A stretch of DNA of 64,000 bases from Methyloligella sp. (GTDB lineage Bacteria > Pseudomonadota > Alphaproteobacteria > Rhizobiales > HXMU1428-3), in NCBI GenBank assembly GCA_021604645.1, contig BQJJ01000015.1:1-64000 (forward strand), written 5' to 3'. Both the position numbers and the translations under genes were made by a program. Under the pieces are notes generated by a model. That model ran no database searches. It had not been told where the DNA came from and saw nothing but the letters and a program-made list of their open reading frames with translations. Of the stretch, positions 9,333-19,132 are shown piece by piece (the first letter of the stretch is position 1; each line of letters starts with the position of its first letter).

Positions 9333-9587
9333 ATGGCTTTTGATCCAGTTAGTTTAATAATATTTTTGGCAATAGGTGCTGTGGCCGGTTGGCTGGCAGG
9401 ACAAATCATGCGTGGTGGTGGATTTGGCGTCTTAGGGAACATTATTGTGGGTATTCTAGGCGCTGTGGTTGCCGGTAGGCTCTTCGCCGGAATGATCCCA
9501 GGCGGCTTCCCAGTTGCTGATATTATCAGTGCTACCATCGGCGCCGTCGTCTTGTTGTTTGTGATAGGTCTCGTAAAACGAGCTTAG
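9333..9587 (+). CDS. GlsB/YeaQ/YmgE family membrane protein
   Basis: A small (84-residue) inner-membrane protein of the transglycosylase-associated (PF04226) family. It shows AIGAVAGWLAGQIMRGGGFG and LGNIIVGILGAVVAG, with three hydrophobic segments at about 8-25, 33-52 and 62-80. The role is unknown, often stress-linked. I start at the ATG 9333 because AAGGGG lies about 8 bases upstream. A TTG 18 bases earlier would overlap that site. Confidence 0.88.
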   Translation: MAFDPVSLIIFLAIGAVAGWLAGQIMRGGGFGVLGNIIVGILGAVVAGRLFAGMIPGGFPVADIISATIGAVVLLFVIGLVKRA

Positions 9588-9603
9588 AATGTAACAGTAT
9601 AGT

Positions 9604-9665
9604 GAGGTTGCTTCTAGCGGATGCCTAGTGGGCATCTGAAGCAGAGAAAAGGCAACCTGAAGCGC
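9604..9665 (+). repeat. Family A hairpin, copy 4, with another A in its loop
   Basis: The outer copy GGTTGC/GCAACC, ending GAAGCGC, is split in its loop after GCTT by a second complete hairpin (9615-9642). The composite stands just before a terminator. Confidence 0.75.
9615..9642 (+). repeat. Family A hairpin, copy 5 (nested)
   Basis: Inner stem GGATGC/GCATCT with outer GC/GC. It lies wholly within the loop of copy 4, with a tail of AGAGAAAA. Confidence 0.75.
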
Positions 9666-9670
9666 AAATA

Positions 9671-9709
9671 AAAGAGACCGCTAAAGAAATTTAGCGGCCT
9701 CTTTTATTT
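9671..9709 (+). terminator. Intrinsic terminator of the GlsB-type gene
   Basis: AAAGAGACCGCTAAA pairs with TTTAGCGGCCTCTTT over a 4-base loop and is followed by a T-rich tail. It is symmetric enough to work on both strands. Confidence 0.8.
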
Positions 9710-9844
9710 GTTTTAAAGATGGTTAGAACCAAAATCTTGTGCGTAAAAAGGCTGATTTATTTTAAATTGATAATAAGAGTTTTCTCTAAAATATTACAAA
9801 GTATAATGCCAAATAAAAGAAGCTGAATATGATTTGATAATATA

Positions 9845-10783
9845 TTGAATAAGTTCCTTAAAAAATGCAGAAAAAAACTCTCTCTTTATTTATGGCTATT
9901 TCAGTTAAAAAGAAAACTTAGAAAAGCTAAAAACTTAAGAGATAAGAACCATTATCCATCAAGGTGGTTATCAACAGCATCTTTGGTGAAGAATGATATC
10001 AATGGATATCTGAAGTATGAAGGCAAAAATGATGACCAAAAAGAACTTCTAAAAGTTTTGTATGGGTCAGTAAAAGATATAAACTCTAAATTATCTAAAT
10101 ACTTAATTTTCTTTGTTATATTCAATATATATATTGTGAATTATACTTTTGACTTGGGTTTAGATTTTGCGATTGCGGGGATAAAGTTAGATAGCAAAAT
10201 TGAAGTATTAGCAGGTATGCTGATTATATGCTTGTTTATGCGTTATTTTATGGCCATTTTAAGTTATAACCGCAAAGTAATAACTACCTCTATAAAAGCA
10301 ATTTTAGATAGTTCAATTGATGTCCAGTTGATAGGAACTTACAGAAGTGCATATTTATATTTTGAAAACGCTGAAGTTTATAAGCCTGGTAATGACCCAG
10401 GGCTTATACCTCAAACGCTATTTATGCTTTTGGCATTAATTTTCATAGTTTTAGCGTTAGCTACCATAATGTTAATAGAGATTAGTATTATTTATATCTA
10501 TCTAAAGGCTTTAATCCTAATCATAGAAACTTCTAAGTGGCCAATGTTCTTGAACTGGATTTTGAGTGCAGGGTTGATAGGAACATTGGGAGCCTCTTTA
10601 TTTTTATCTTGGTATTCATACTCTTACTTGCGTTATACTGATTGGACATCAACATCAAAAATAAAATTATTACAGCAGATCGATGAGAAAGAAGCTGATG
10701 CTTTCAGAAAAGAAATTTATCAAGAGGAATGTAGAATTAGTATTCTTATTGATTGCTTAGAGAAAAGAATAAAATTGCTGTAA
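9845..10783 (+). CDS. Orphan membrane protein, function unknown
   Basis: I do not recognise a family. The 312 residues start with a very basic stretch (KKCRKKLSLYLW, KRKLRKAKN). About four hydrophobic segments follow, near 86-105, 117-137, 185-215 and 238-258, and a charged C-terminal helix ends the protein. The start is a TTG at 9845. The nearest upstream ATG runs into a stop at once and no clear SD is present, so the true start is uncertain. Codon use and base composition are far more AT-rich than in parC or the other neighbours, which suggests an accessory or recently acquired gene. Confidence 0.6.
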   Translation: MNKFLKKCRKKLSLYLWLFQLKRKLRKAKNLRDKNHYPSRWLSTASLVKNDINGYLKYEGKNDDQKELLKVLYGSVKDINSKLSKYLIFFVIFNIYIVNYTFDLGLDFAIAGIKLDSKIEVLAGMLIICLFMRYFMAILSYNRKVITTSIKAILDSSIDVQLIGTYRSAYLYFENAEVYKPGNDPGLIPQTLFMLLALIFIVLALATIMLIEISIIYIYLKALILIIETSKWPMFLNWILSAGLIGTLGASLFLSWYSYSYLRYTDWTSTSKIKLLQQIDEKEADAFRKEIYQEECRISILIDCLEKRIKLL

Positions 10784-10870
10784 ACTAAGCTTTCTTATAA
10801 ATCTCAATTTATAATCCATTGACTGGGAAGTCGATATCTCCAAATCCCCATCAACAACCAGCAGAAGACA

Positions 10871-10952
10871 AAAAACGTAGGCCGAACGGCCGTCAGCGCT
10901 TAGCGCTGCGCGTCGCAGGGCGGGCACTTGTGCCCATCGCCCGTGAGACAAA
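10871..10952 (+). repeat. Family B element, 5'-truncated
   Basis: The lead and first hairpin are missing. Stems GGCC/GGCC, CAGCGC/GCGCTG and GGGCAC/GTGCCC are present, and the tail reads GCCCGTGAGACAAAA. It lies 50 bases upstream of parC. Confidence 0.5.
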
Positions 10953-11001
10953 ACAGAGATAAATATTTACCCGAATCCGATTTCGGTGTAAGGCAGAGGC
11001 C

Positions 11002-13254
11002 ATGAGTAAGAAGACAAAAGACAATAATGCGACCACTGGAGATTTAGTCCCAGAGACCATTGAGCTGCGCACCGCTTTAGAAGAGCGCTATTTATCCTAT
11101 GCCATGTCCACAATCATGCACAGGGCCCTGCCAGATGTGCGTGACGGGCTAAAACCAGTGCACAGGCGGCTTCTATACGCCATGCAGCAGCTAAGACTAG
11201 ACCCAGAAGGCGGTTATAAGAAGTGTGCTCGCGTCGTCGGTGACGTCATGGGTAAATTCCACCCCCACGGCGATCAGGCGATTTATGACGCCATGGTGCG
11301 CCTGGCGCAGACATTCTCTGTGAGATACACGCTAGTTGAAGGTCAGGGCAATTTTGGTAACGTGGACGGTGATAACGCCGCTGCCATGCGTTATACAGAG
11401 GCCAAAATGACCGAAATGGCCATGGCGCTTTTAGACGGCATCAAAGAAGACACGGTTGATTTCAGAGAAACCTATGACGGGCAAGAAGAAGAGCCAGTGG
11501 TTCTCCCCGCCAGCTTCCCAAATCTGCTCGCCAATGGCTCATCAGGCATCGCAGTGGGCATGGCAACCAACATCCCACCTCATAATGTGGAAGAGCTCTG
11601 TAACGCAGCGCTGCATCTGATTAAATTCCCCAATGCGTCGACTAAAAAGTTAGTGGAACTCGTCCCCGGGCCAGATTTCCCAACTGGCGGTGTGATTGTT
11701 GAAAAACAAGAAGCCATTGAAGAAGCTTACGAGACCGGACGTGGCGGCTTTAGAGTGCGTGCAAAATGGGAAAAAGAAGAAGTCTCTAGAGGCAATTATC
11801 AAATTGTTATCACAGAAATCCCATATCAGGTGCAAAAATCTCGTCTGATTGAGAAGATCGCTGAGCTAATGTCATTGAAGAAATTGCCACTGCTCGCTGA
11901 CATTCGTGATGAAAGCGCAGAAGATATTCGCGTTGTCCTGGAGCCAAAGAACCGCTCAGTTGATCCGGTTGTGTTGATGGAAACGTTGTTTAAAACAACA
12001 GATCTTGAGAATAGAATTTCTCTCAATATGAACGTGCTATCACAAGGGCAAATTCCAAATGTGCTTGGCCTTAGAGGCGTTCTGACAGAGTGGCTGGCCC
12101 ACCGCAAAGAAGTGCTGGTGCGCCGCTCAAACTTCCGCAAAGGTAAAATCGAACACCGCCTCGAAATTCTCGATGGCTATTTGATTGCATATCTGAATCT
12201 CGATGAAGTTATTCGCATCGTTCGGGAAGAAGATGAGCCCAAAGCGGTTCTGATGAAAACCTTCAAGCTTAGCGATGTGCAAGCCGAAGCCATTTTGAAC
12301 ATGAGATTGCGTGCCTTGCGCAAGCTTGAAGAAATGGAAATCAAAACCGAGCACAAAGACTTATCAAAAGAGCTGAAAGAACTCAAAGCGCTTCTAGCAT
12401 CTGATGAGTTGCAGTGGAAACGAATTGCAGAAGAAATCAAAGACACCAAAGGCAAGTTCGGCAAGAAAACAGAAATGGGCAAACGCCGCTCTAACTTTGA
12501 AGACGCCGTTGAAATCGACATCGACCTAGACGAAGCCATGATCGAGAAAGAACCGGTCACAGTGGTCGTCTCGCAAAAGGGGTGGGTAAGAGCTTTGAAA
12601 GGTCATCAGGATGATCTCTCTAAAGTGACGTACAAAGCAGGCGATGAATTGAAATTCGCAGTTCAGGCCATGACCACAGACAAGCTTGTGCTGTTCGCCA
12701 CAAACGGTAAGTTCTTCACGCTCGGCGTTGATAAATTGCCAGGTGGCCGCGGCCATGGTGAACCAGTTCGTATCATGATCGACCTTGAAGCCACTTCAGA
12801 CATCGTCACTGGCTTTATCTATACAGCAGGCCGCAAACGTCTTGTTGCCTCACATCAGGGTAACGGGTTTATCGTCGGCGAAGATGAAGTGATCGCAGGA
12901 ACCAGAAAAGGCAAACAGGTTCTTAATGTCAAGGAGCCAGATGAAGCCGTGAGCTGTTCTATCGTTGATGGTGATATGGTCGCTGTCATTGGTGAAAACC
13001 GTAAAATGGTTGTCTTCCCATTGGATGAGCTCAATGAGATGACCAGGGGCAAAGGCGTCCGCCTACAGAAATATAAAGATGGCGGTCTCTCAGACATTAA
13101 AACCTTCCATAAAAAAGAAGGTCTCACCTGGGTTGATAGCGCTGGGCGAAATTGCAAAGCGGATGGCTTAATCGAGTGGCAAGGCGCAAGAGCGTCTGCA
13201 GGAAGAATGCCACCAAAAGGCTTTCCTAAAACAAATAAGTTTTCTCCGAAATAG
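11002..13254 (+). CDS. parC: DNA topoisomerase IV subunit A
   Basis: Cuts and rejoins the gate DNA strand and decatenates daughter chromosomes with ParE. The 750 residues show the family core [20 protein letters not shown], catalytic Tyr131 in [10 protein letters not shown], and a C-terminal beta-pinwheel half ([29 protein letters not shown]) of the shorter ParC form. In the quinolone-binding stretch ([12 protein letters not shown]) the residue equal to E. coli Ser80 is Gln92, seen in other alphaproteobacterial ParC. The ATG at 11002 follows GGCAGAGG. The gene stands alone, with parE not in the window, and is followed by two family A hairpins and a terminator. Confidence 0.95.
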   Translation: MSKKTKDNNATTGDLVPETIELRTALEERYLSYAMSTIMHRALPDVRDGLKPVHRRLLYAMQQLRLDPEGGYKKCARVVGDVMGKFHPHGDQAIYDAMVRLAQTFSVRYTLVEGQGNFGNVDGDNAAAMRYTEAKMTEMAMALLDGIKEDTVDFRETYDGQEEEPVVLPASFPNLLANGSSGIAVGMATNIPPHNVEELCNAALHLIKFPNASTKKLVELVPGPDFPTGGVIVEKQEAIEEAYETGRGGFRVRAKWEKEEVSRGNYQIVITEIPYQVQKSRLIEKIAELMSLKKLPLLADIRDESAEDIRVVLEPKNRSVDPVVLMETLFKTTDLENRISLNMNVLSQGQIPNVLGLRGVLTEWLAHRKEVLVRRSNFRKGKIEHRLEILDGYLIAYLNLDEVIRIVREEDEPKAVLMKTFKLSDVQAEAILNMRLRALRKLEEMEIKTEHKDLSKELKELKALLASDELQWKRIAEEIKDTKGKFGKKTEMGKRRSNFEDAVEIDIDLDEAMIEKEPVTVVVSQKGWVRALKGHQDDLSKVTYKAGDELKFAVQAMTTDKLVLFATNGKFFTLGVDKLPGGRGHGEPVRIMIDLEATSDIVTGFIYTAGRKRLVASHQGNGFIVGEDEVIAGTRKGKQVLNVKEPDEAVSCSIVDGDMVAVIGENRKMVVFPLDELNEMTRGKGVRLQKYKDGGLSDIKTFHKKEGLTWVDSAGRNCKADGLIEWQGARASAGRMPPKGFPKTNKFSPK

Positions 13255-13265
13255 GTGAAAGAACA

Positions 13266-13295
13266 GCGCGGATGCGAAGTGGGCATCTGAAGCGC
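13266..13295 (+). repeat. Family A hairpin, copy 6
   Basis: Outer stem GCGC/GCGC, inner stem GGATGC/GCATCT. First of a tandem pair after parC. Confidence 0.75.
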
Positions 13296-13311
13296 AAGCA
13301 AGAAAAGAACA

Positions 13312-13341
13312 GCGCGGATGCTTTGTGGGCACCCGAAGCGC
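13312..13341 (+). repeat. Family A hairpin, copy 7
   Basis: Outer stem GCGC/GCGC. The inner stem GGATGC/GCACCC is partly decayed. Second of the tandem pair, 9 bases before the parC terminator. Confidence 0.7.
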
Positions 13342-13345
13342 AAAT

Positions 13346-13381
13346 AAAAAAGCACTCTCATTGAAATGAGGGTGCTTTTTT
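13346..13381 (+). terminator. Intrinsic terminator of parC
   Basis: AGCACTCTCATT pairs with AATGAGGGTGCT over a short loop and is followed by seven T. Confidence 0.85.
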
Positions 13382-13422
13382 GTGTTTGGAGCAATCTAAT
13401 GAATTGGCTTGAGTAGAGAAGA

Positions 13423-13457
13423 ACTCTGTGTTACAGAGTAACTCTGATTTACAGAGT
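13423..13457. promoter_or_regulatory. Double palindromic operator before the DUF1835 operon
   Basis: Two 17-bp palindromes of form ACTCTG-N5-CAGAGT lie at 13423-13439 and 13441-13457, 18 bp apart start to start. The junction CAGAGT-A-ACTCTG is itself a perfect palindrome, so four half-sites alternate. The wHTH protein encoded second in the operon is the natural candidate ligand (inference). Confidence 0.65.
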
Positions 13458-13506
13458 TTTATTGTTTTTTCTGATTAAGATAAATAGCCAGGGGGTACTT
13501 CAGAGC

Positions 13507-14529
13507 ATGGGAAATACACTTCATATTACAAATGGCGATGGAGCTGGCAGCTTATTAAAAGCTGCAAATATTGAGGGTGATGTGCTCCCCTGGCGCGATA
13601 CCATGCAGTCAGGTCCGTTCCCAAAAGGTCTAAGCTTAGAAGAACATTCAAAAATTAGAGCGGAGTATTTCTCAGGCCCGGCAATGCCAGTGAGCGATGT
13701 CACGCGCGACTTCGAAATTAGAGATGAACATTTAAAAGCTTTTAACAATTATGAAGAAGTCATTCTTTGGTTCGAACATGACCTACTAGACCAATTGCAA
13801 ATTCTTCAAATTCTACAGTTTTTTCATGGGCAAGATTTAAAAAGTACAAAACTAAGTCTCGTCTGCATAAATGAATATGAGGGCATAATTCCATTCAGAG
13901 GTCTCGGACAATTATCACCGGAACAAATTGAGGCACTAGTGCCTATAAAAAGGCCAATTACTAAAGAGCATTTAAAAATCGCCAATGCAGGCTGGCAAGC
14001 TTTTTGTGAACCAGACCCAACTCATCTAGAAACATATATCCAATCTGACTTATCATCACTTCCCTTTTTAAAAGCCGCTTTAAAGCGCCACTTGGAAGAA
14101 TACCCGTCTCTCAAAAACGGATTAAACAAAACACAAAATAAAATTCTAGAACTTGTCAGAAATGGCGTCACCAATCCAGTGCAAAACTTCATAGAATTCA
14201 TGAATTCTGAAACCGTTTTTTTCATGGGCGATTGGACGCATTTTAGAGAAATCAGCAGGATGTGTAATGGTGAGCAGCCTCTCTTATCGTGCAGTCCAAA
14301 CGGAAAATTCTTAAGTCCACCAGATCATGAAATTGATATGAAAGATTTCAAATCTCAAACACTCTCTCTAACAGAGTTAGGTGAGAAAGTCATGGATGGA
14401 AAAAGGGATGCGGTAGAATTAATCAAGCTAGATCAATGGTTTGGCGGCGTTCATCTTGAATGCACGAAACCACGATGGCGCTGGGATGAAAAGACAGGTA
14501 AGCTCTTGAAAACCGAGGCGATAGCATGA
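13507..14529 (+). CDS. DUF1835 domain-containing protein
   Basis: A 340-residue protein beginning LHITNGDGAGSLLKAA, the usual opening of DUF1835 proteins. It contains VLPWRDTMQSGPFP and ILWFEHDLLDQLQILQIL, typical of the family, and a C-terminal region ending near RWRWDEKTGKLL. The biochemical role is unknown. The ATG at 13507 is chosen because AGGGGG lies about 11 bases upstream and the conserved motif starts at residue 5. A TTG 45 bases upstream would extend into the operator region. It overlaps the next gene by 4 bases (ATGA), so the two are translationally coupled. Confidence 0.82.
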   Translation: MGNTLHITNGDGAGSLLKAANIEGDVLPWRDTMQSGPFPKGLSLEEHSKIRAEYFSGPAMPVSDVTRDFEIRDEHLKAFNNYEEVILWFEHDLLDQLQILQILQFFHGQDLKSTKLSLVCINEYEGIIPFRGLGQLSPEQIEALVPIKRPITKEHLKIANAGWQAFCEPDPTHLETYIQSDLSSLPFLKAALKRHLEEYPSLKNGLNKTQNKILELVRNGVTNPVQNFIEFMNSETVFFMGDWTHFREISRMCNGEQPLLSCSPNGKFLSPPDHEIDMKDFKSQTLSLTELGEKVMDGKRDAVELIKLDQWFGGVHLECTKPRWRWDEKTGKLLKTEAIA

Positions 14530-14837
14530 ATACCCTGCCGGAGTTTGATCCGCTATTTCATCAACCGGTGCGAACAAGGCTTTCAATCTTGCTCTATGTA
14601 AAAGGAGAAAGTTTTGCAGACCTCAAATCAAAGCTCTCAATTACAGATGGTAACCTTGATGCGCATTTAAAAAAATTAAGTGCAGCTGGTTTTATTGAAA
14701 GCGAGATGGTAATCGGCGATACGCAAAAAAGCACAAGGCCATATACAGTCTATGAACTCTCACCATCTGGTAAAAATGCGTTTAAGAAATACCTGAAAGG
14801 TCTTGAAGAAATTCTCAAACTAACTCAAATAAAATAA
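14526..14837 (+). CDS. Winged-helix DNA-binding regulator (MarR/ArsR-like, PF13601 type)
   Basis: A 103-residue single-domain transcription factor. FDPLFHQPVRTRLSILLYV and FADLKSKLSITDGNLDAHLKKL give a winged helix-turn-helix, and YELSPSGKNAFKKYL is the wing and C-terminal helix of this family. It has no ligand domain. It overlaps DUF1835 by 4 bases and probably regulates their shared promoter through the double palindrome 1.1 kb upstream. The stop lies 5 bases from the convergent bpt stop. Confidence 0.85.
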   Translation: MNTLPEFDPLFHQPVRTRLSILLYVKGESFADLKSKLSITDGNLDAHLKKLSAAGFIESEMVIGDTQKSTRPYTVYELSPSGKNAFKKYLKGLEEILKLTQIK

Positions 14838-14841
14838 AGCT

Positions 14842-15648
14842 TTAAAGGTCTTTAGCGCTTTCAACACGCACCCATTCGCCATTAATCAAATGATCCTGCG
14901 GCATGAACTTCACCTTATAATCCATCTTTTGCGACCCCTTAACCCAATAGCCAAGATAGACATAAGGCAGGCCAACTGATTGCGCATAGTCTATAGTCTC
15001 TAAAATGATGTAAGTCCCAATGCTTCGGCTATGAAGGTTAGGTTCAAAGAAACTATAAACAAGTGAAATGCCATCACTTAACAGATCACATAAAGCCACA
15101 GCAATAAGGTCTGAAGAGGCTTTGGGCTTGTAAGTCTCACTACTTAGAGAAAAGCTGTAACTTGTTTCTTTAGGCGGTTGCATACCAGATTTTGGCGCAC
15201 GATATTCTCGTAAAAAACTATCAACAAAACTATCTTCAATCATGGCTTGATAGTCAAACAAAGTCATGTCCGCCATGCCGCCATCACTGTGCCTGGCCTC
15301 AACATAAGCTTTAAATAAAGCATATTGCTCAGCACTTGAAAGCGCATCCATTCGTGTAGTGACGAGAGATTTATTATTGCTCCACACCCGTTTTTGAGAT
15401 TTGCTCCGTTTAAACTCATCAACTCTGATGCGAACAGAGGTGCAAGCTGAACAATGCTCACATTGCGGGCGATAAGCAATGGTCTGGCTGCGACGAAACC
15501 CTTCCTGGTGAAGGTAATCAAAATCAGCAACAGAACCGTCCGGCCCTAAATGAGTAAATAATTTCCGTTCATCACGGTCAGGCAAATACGGGCAGGGCTG
15601 CGGCCTTGTCAGATAGAATTCTGGAAAGTCCTTTCCCTGTTTCGTCAT
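14842..15648 (-). CDS. bpt: Aspartate/glutamate leucyltransferase (arginyl-transferase family)
   Basis: Transfers leucine (or arginine) from aminoacyl-tRNA to N-terminal Asp or Glu, making N-degrons for ClpS/ClpAP. The 268 residues carry the family signature CPYLPDRDERKLFTHLGPD, GFRRSQTIAYRPQCEHC and a CxxC pair (CEHCSAC). MDYKVKFMPQDHLINGEW is the usual end of the domain. It is the last gene of the hemB-permease-bpt run, 14 bases after the permease. Whether it adds Leu or Arg cannot be told from sequence alone; alphaproteobacterial members are usually named Bpt. Confidence 0.9.
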   Translation of the reverse strand: MTKQGKDFPEFYLTRPQPCPYLPDRDERKLFTHLGPDGSVADFDYLHQEGFRRSQTIAYRPQCEHCSACTSVRIRVDEFKRSKSQKRVWSNNKSLVTTRMDALSSAEQYALFKAYVEARHSDGGMADMTLFDYQAMIEDSFVDSFLREYRAPKSGMQPPKETSYSFSLSSETYKPKASSDLIAVALCDLLSDGISLVYSFFEPNLHSRSIGTYIILETIDYAQSVGLPYVYLGYWVKGSQKMDYKVKFMPQDHLINGEWVRVESAKDL

Positions 15649-15662
15649 AAATTCAGCTCAAA

Positions 15663-17546
15663 TCATAAGTTAAAATAAAACGGTGCAAATAAAGAATATG
15701 CAATCCAAATAAGGAAGATCAATGGCACACCGCCGCGTAAGAAATCACTAAAGCTATAATTCCCTGGTCCCATAACAATCAAGTTTGTTTGATAAGCAAT
15801 AGGCGTTGCAAAGGAGCAGTTTAGTGCAAAAATTAATCCATAAATAAACGGCATCGGATCTGCCCCAATTTCACGCGCTGCGCTTACCACAATCGGTGCC
15901 ATAAGAGCAGCTGTCGCCGCATTGGATAAAAAGTTAGTCAAAATAGCGGTTAGCAAGAAAAAGGCTGAGAGAAGAGCAACGGGGCCATAGTCTGAAAATG
16001 TGCTAACAACACTGGTCGCAACATATTGGGCGCCGCCCGTAATTTGCAGCGGCGTTGCCAAAGCAAAGGCAGTACCAACAAGAAGAAAAACCCGCCCGTC
16101 AATTGCGCGTGCCGCTTGGCGAACATTCAAACAGCCTGTCGCAATCATCGCAACAGCCCCCATCATTGCCGCAATAGCAATAGGGAGAACACCAGTAGCA
16201 GCAAGCCAAATAGTTATCCCAAAAATAACAAGAGCATTTAAAGCATGATGAGTTTGCGGTAACTCTTCAGTAAGCCAATCAAGCAGCAGTAAATTCCGAT
16301 TAGAGCGCAAACTCTTAATGTCGTTTCTTTCGCCAAGTAATAAAATCACATCCCCAGGTTCTAAACGGATATCCTCAATCGCGCCGCGTCCCATGCGGCT
16401 GCGCCGTTGAATGCCAACAAAATCCATTCCCGTTTCAGCATGAATAATCTCAGGGTCTACATTCGCGCCCACAAGCCGAGACGCGGGTGCCACAACAGCT
16501 TCCGCTATAGATAAAGACTTACGGCGCGGCGTACGGCGATCAGCTGACGGATCAGTAGCTTCCTCATCTTCATCAGATTTAGTTGCAGTTTGATTACTTG
16601 ATGCCTGGCTGCTGGATAATTGCAAAGAATCAGAAAGAATTTTACGGGTCGCCGCTAGCACAACAACATCGCCATCTTGTAACGTCACATCATCAAATGG
16701 AGGTACAAAAGTCTGAGCCCCGCGGCGTACCATACGAACCGTGATGTTTTTTAAGTCAGGGAAAAAACCGGCTGCACTTTCATAGCCAAGCCAAGGGTGG
16801 CCATAAGTTAAGGGGATTTGAGCAATAAAATGTTTACCCGCATCCGACTGTTGCGCATTAGCGCCCTCATCTTCTTTCGTTCCCATAAAGCGCGGGAGGA
16901 TAAAAATAACATAAAGCGCACCAATACTAGCAAGAAACAAACCTGGGATCGTGAAATCAAAAAATCCAATTTTAGGGATACCGTTTTGCTCAGCTATTGT
17001 CGCGGCGATCAAGTTGGCACTAGAGCCAATTAGGGTAGTCATACCACCAAGAATACAAATAAAGCTAAGAGGCATCAGGGAACGAGACGGGTTCATGCCC
17101 ATATTAGCTGCAACTGCCGTAATAATCGGAATGAAGATGACCACAACTGGCGTGTTATTCATAAAAGCTGAAACAGTGCCGGCGATAATATATGCAACAG
17201 CAAAAGCAAGCCAGGGCCCAATACGGCCAAGCTTAGCGATCACATTCGCAGGGCCTTCAAGCGCACCAGTATTATAGAGCCCTTGCCCTACAACCAGTAA
17301 AGCCATAATCGCAAAAACAACGGGGTTCGCGAAACCTTGCAACAATTGCGAAGCACCAAGTTGGTTTTCACCATCACTCCCGAGAATTGGAAAGAGTTCA
17401 AAATAAACCAGTAATACAGCTACAACTCCAGTTGAGCTTAACTCAAGGGGAATGCGGTCGTTGGCGAAGAGTAGTATCGCACCGCAAATGATAAAAAATG
17501 TGACCCACATATGGGGATTTGAAATTTCTGGCAGATAAGACAGCAA
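15663..17546 (-). CDS. SLC13-family permease with two RCK_C domains
   Basis: An inner-membrane, ion-coupled anion transporter of 627 residues. It has N-terminal membrane helices with the family motif FMNNTPVVVIFIPI and a second half with FLSNAATAALMAPIVV. The middle carries two TrkA-C/RCK_C modules, around 235-300 (DDVTLQDGDVVVLA) and 355-410 (EDIRLEPGDVILLLGE). Family members carry dicarboxylates, sulfate or other anions. The substrate cannot be assigned here. It lies 30 bases after hemB and 14 before bpt on the same strand. Confidence 0.88.
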   Translation of the reverse strand: MLSYLPEISNPHMWVTFFIICGAILLFANDRIPLELSSTGVVAVLLVYFELFPILGSDGENQLGASQLLQGFANPVVFAIMALLVVGQGLYNTGALEGPANVIAKLGRIGPWLAFAVAYIIAGTVSAFMNNTPVVVIFIPIITAVAANMGMNPSRSLMPLSFICILGGMTTLIGSSANLIAATIAEQNGIPKIGFFDFTIPGLFLASIGALYVIFILPRFMGTKEDEGANAQQSDAGKHFIAQIPLTYGHPWLGYESAAGFFPDLKNITVRMVRRGAQTFVPPFDDVTLQDGDVVVLAATRKILSDSLQLSSSQASSNQTATKSDEDEEATDPSADRRTPRRKSLSIAEAVVAPASRLVGANVDPEIIHAETGMDFVGIQRRSRMGRGAIEDIRLEPGDVILLLGERNDIKSLRSNRNLLLLDWLTEELPQTHHALNALVIFGITIWLAATGVLPIAIAAMMGAVAMIATGCLNVRQAARAIDGRVFLLVGTAFALATPLQITGGAQYVATSVVSTFSDYGPVALLSAFFLLTAILTNFLSNAATAALMAPIVVSAAREIGADPMPFIYGLIFALNCSFATPIAYQTNLIVMGPGNYSFSDFLRGGVPLIFLIWIAYSLFAPFYFNL

Positions 17547-17576
17547 AAGATATATCCTGATTTTAATCTACGTCAT

Positions 17577-18593
<1,017 letters not shown>

Positions 18594-18769
18594 TTATCTC
18601 TTATAGGTTTGTTTTTATGAGAAGGATTGCTCGTATCGTAATAATTTGCAAGAGTTTAGCACAACTACAGGCTGAACGAAGAGAGAAGAAAAACAATTAG
18701 TAGTGAATATTTGCGGAATAATCTTGGATAATTGCTAAAAATCAAGAATTTTCTGAGAGAAATGCGAGC

Positions 18770-19096
18770 TTACGTCGCAGACGAAAGCGCACTGGTCGCC
18801 ATCGTATAGTCCCGCTCAACTTTCACGACACAAATGCGATAATCTTTAAAAATACTGGAGCGGCCTTGGAGTTGAGCGTCCTTATGGTCTAAATTTGCTT
18901 TCCAGGAGAGAATAGAGGCTTCATCTTCCCAGAAAGAAAGTGAAAGCAATTTGCCCTCATTGACCAGAGATTGAAACCGTTCAATTGAAATGAACCCTCT
19001 GGCAGTGACCAATTGTTCCCTTAAGCGTGTAGCTATAGCAAGATAATCTTCTTTTTTCCCGTCTTTCAGTTCAACTTCAAAGATAACGGCATGCAT
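18770..19096 (-). CDS. Antibiotic biosynthesis monooxygenase (ABM) domain protein
   Basis: A 108-residue single-domain protein of the dimeric ferredoxin-like ABM fold (MHAVIFEVELKDGKKEDYLA, SFWEDEASILSWKANLDHKDAQ). The SFWE...W...H pattern is shared with small heme-degrading or quinol monooxygenases. No substrate is known. It lies 36 bases after the extensin-like gene on the same strand and is probably co-transcribed. Confidence 0.83.
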   Translation of the reverse strand: MHAVIFEVELKDGKKEDYLAIATRLREQLVTARGFISIERFQSLVNEGKLLSLSFWEDEASILSWKANLDHKDAQLQGRSSIFKDYRICVVKVERDYTMATSALSSAT

Positions 19097-19132
19097 AGTT
19101 GCACCTATTTGTAAAATCTGTGTCTGGTTGAA

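Noticed and set aside
13462-13506. Longer start (TTG) for the DUF1835 gene
   Set aside because: The AGGGGG site and the conserved LHITNGD opening favour the ATG at 13507.
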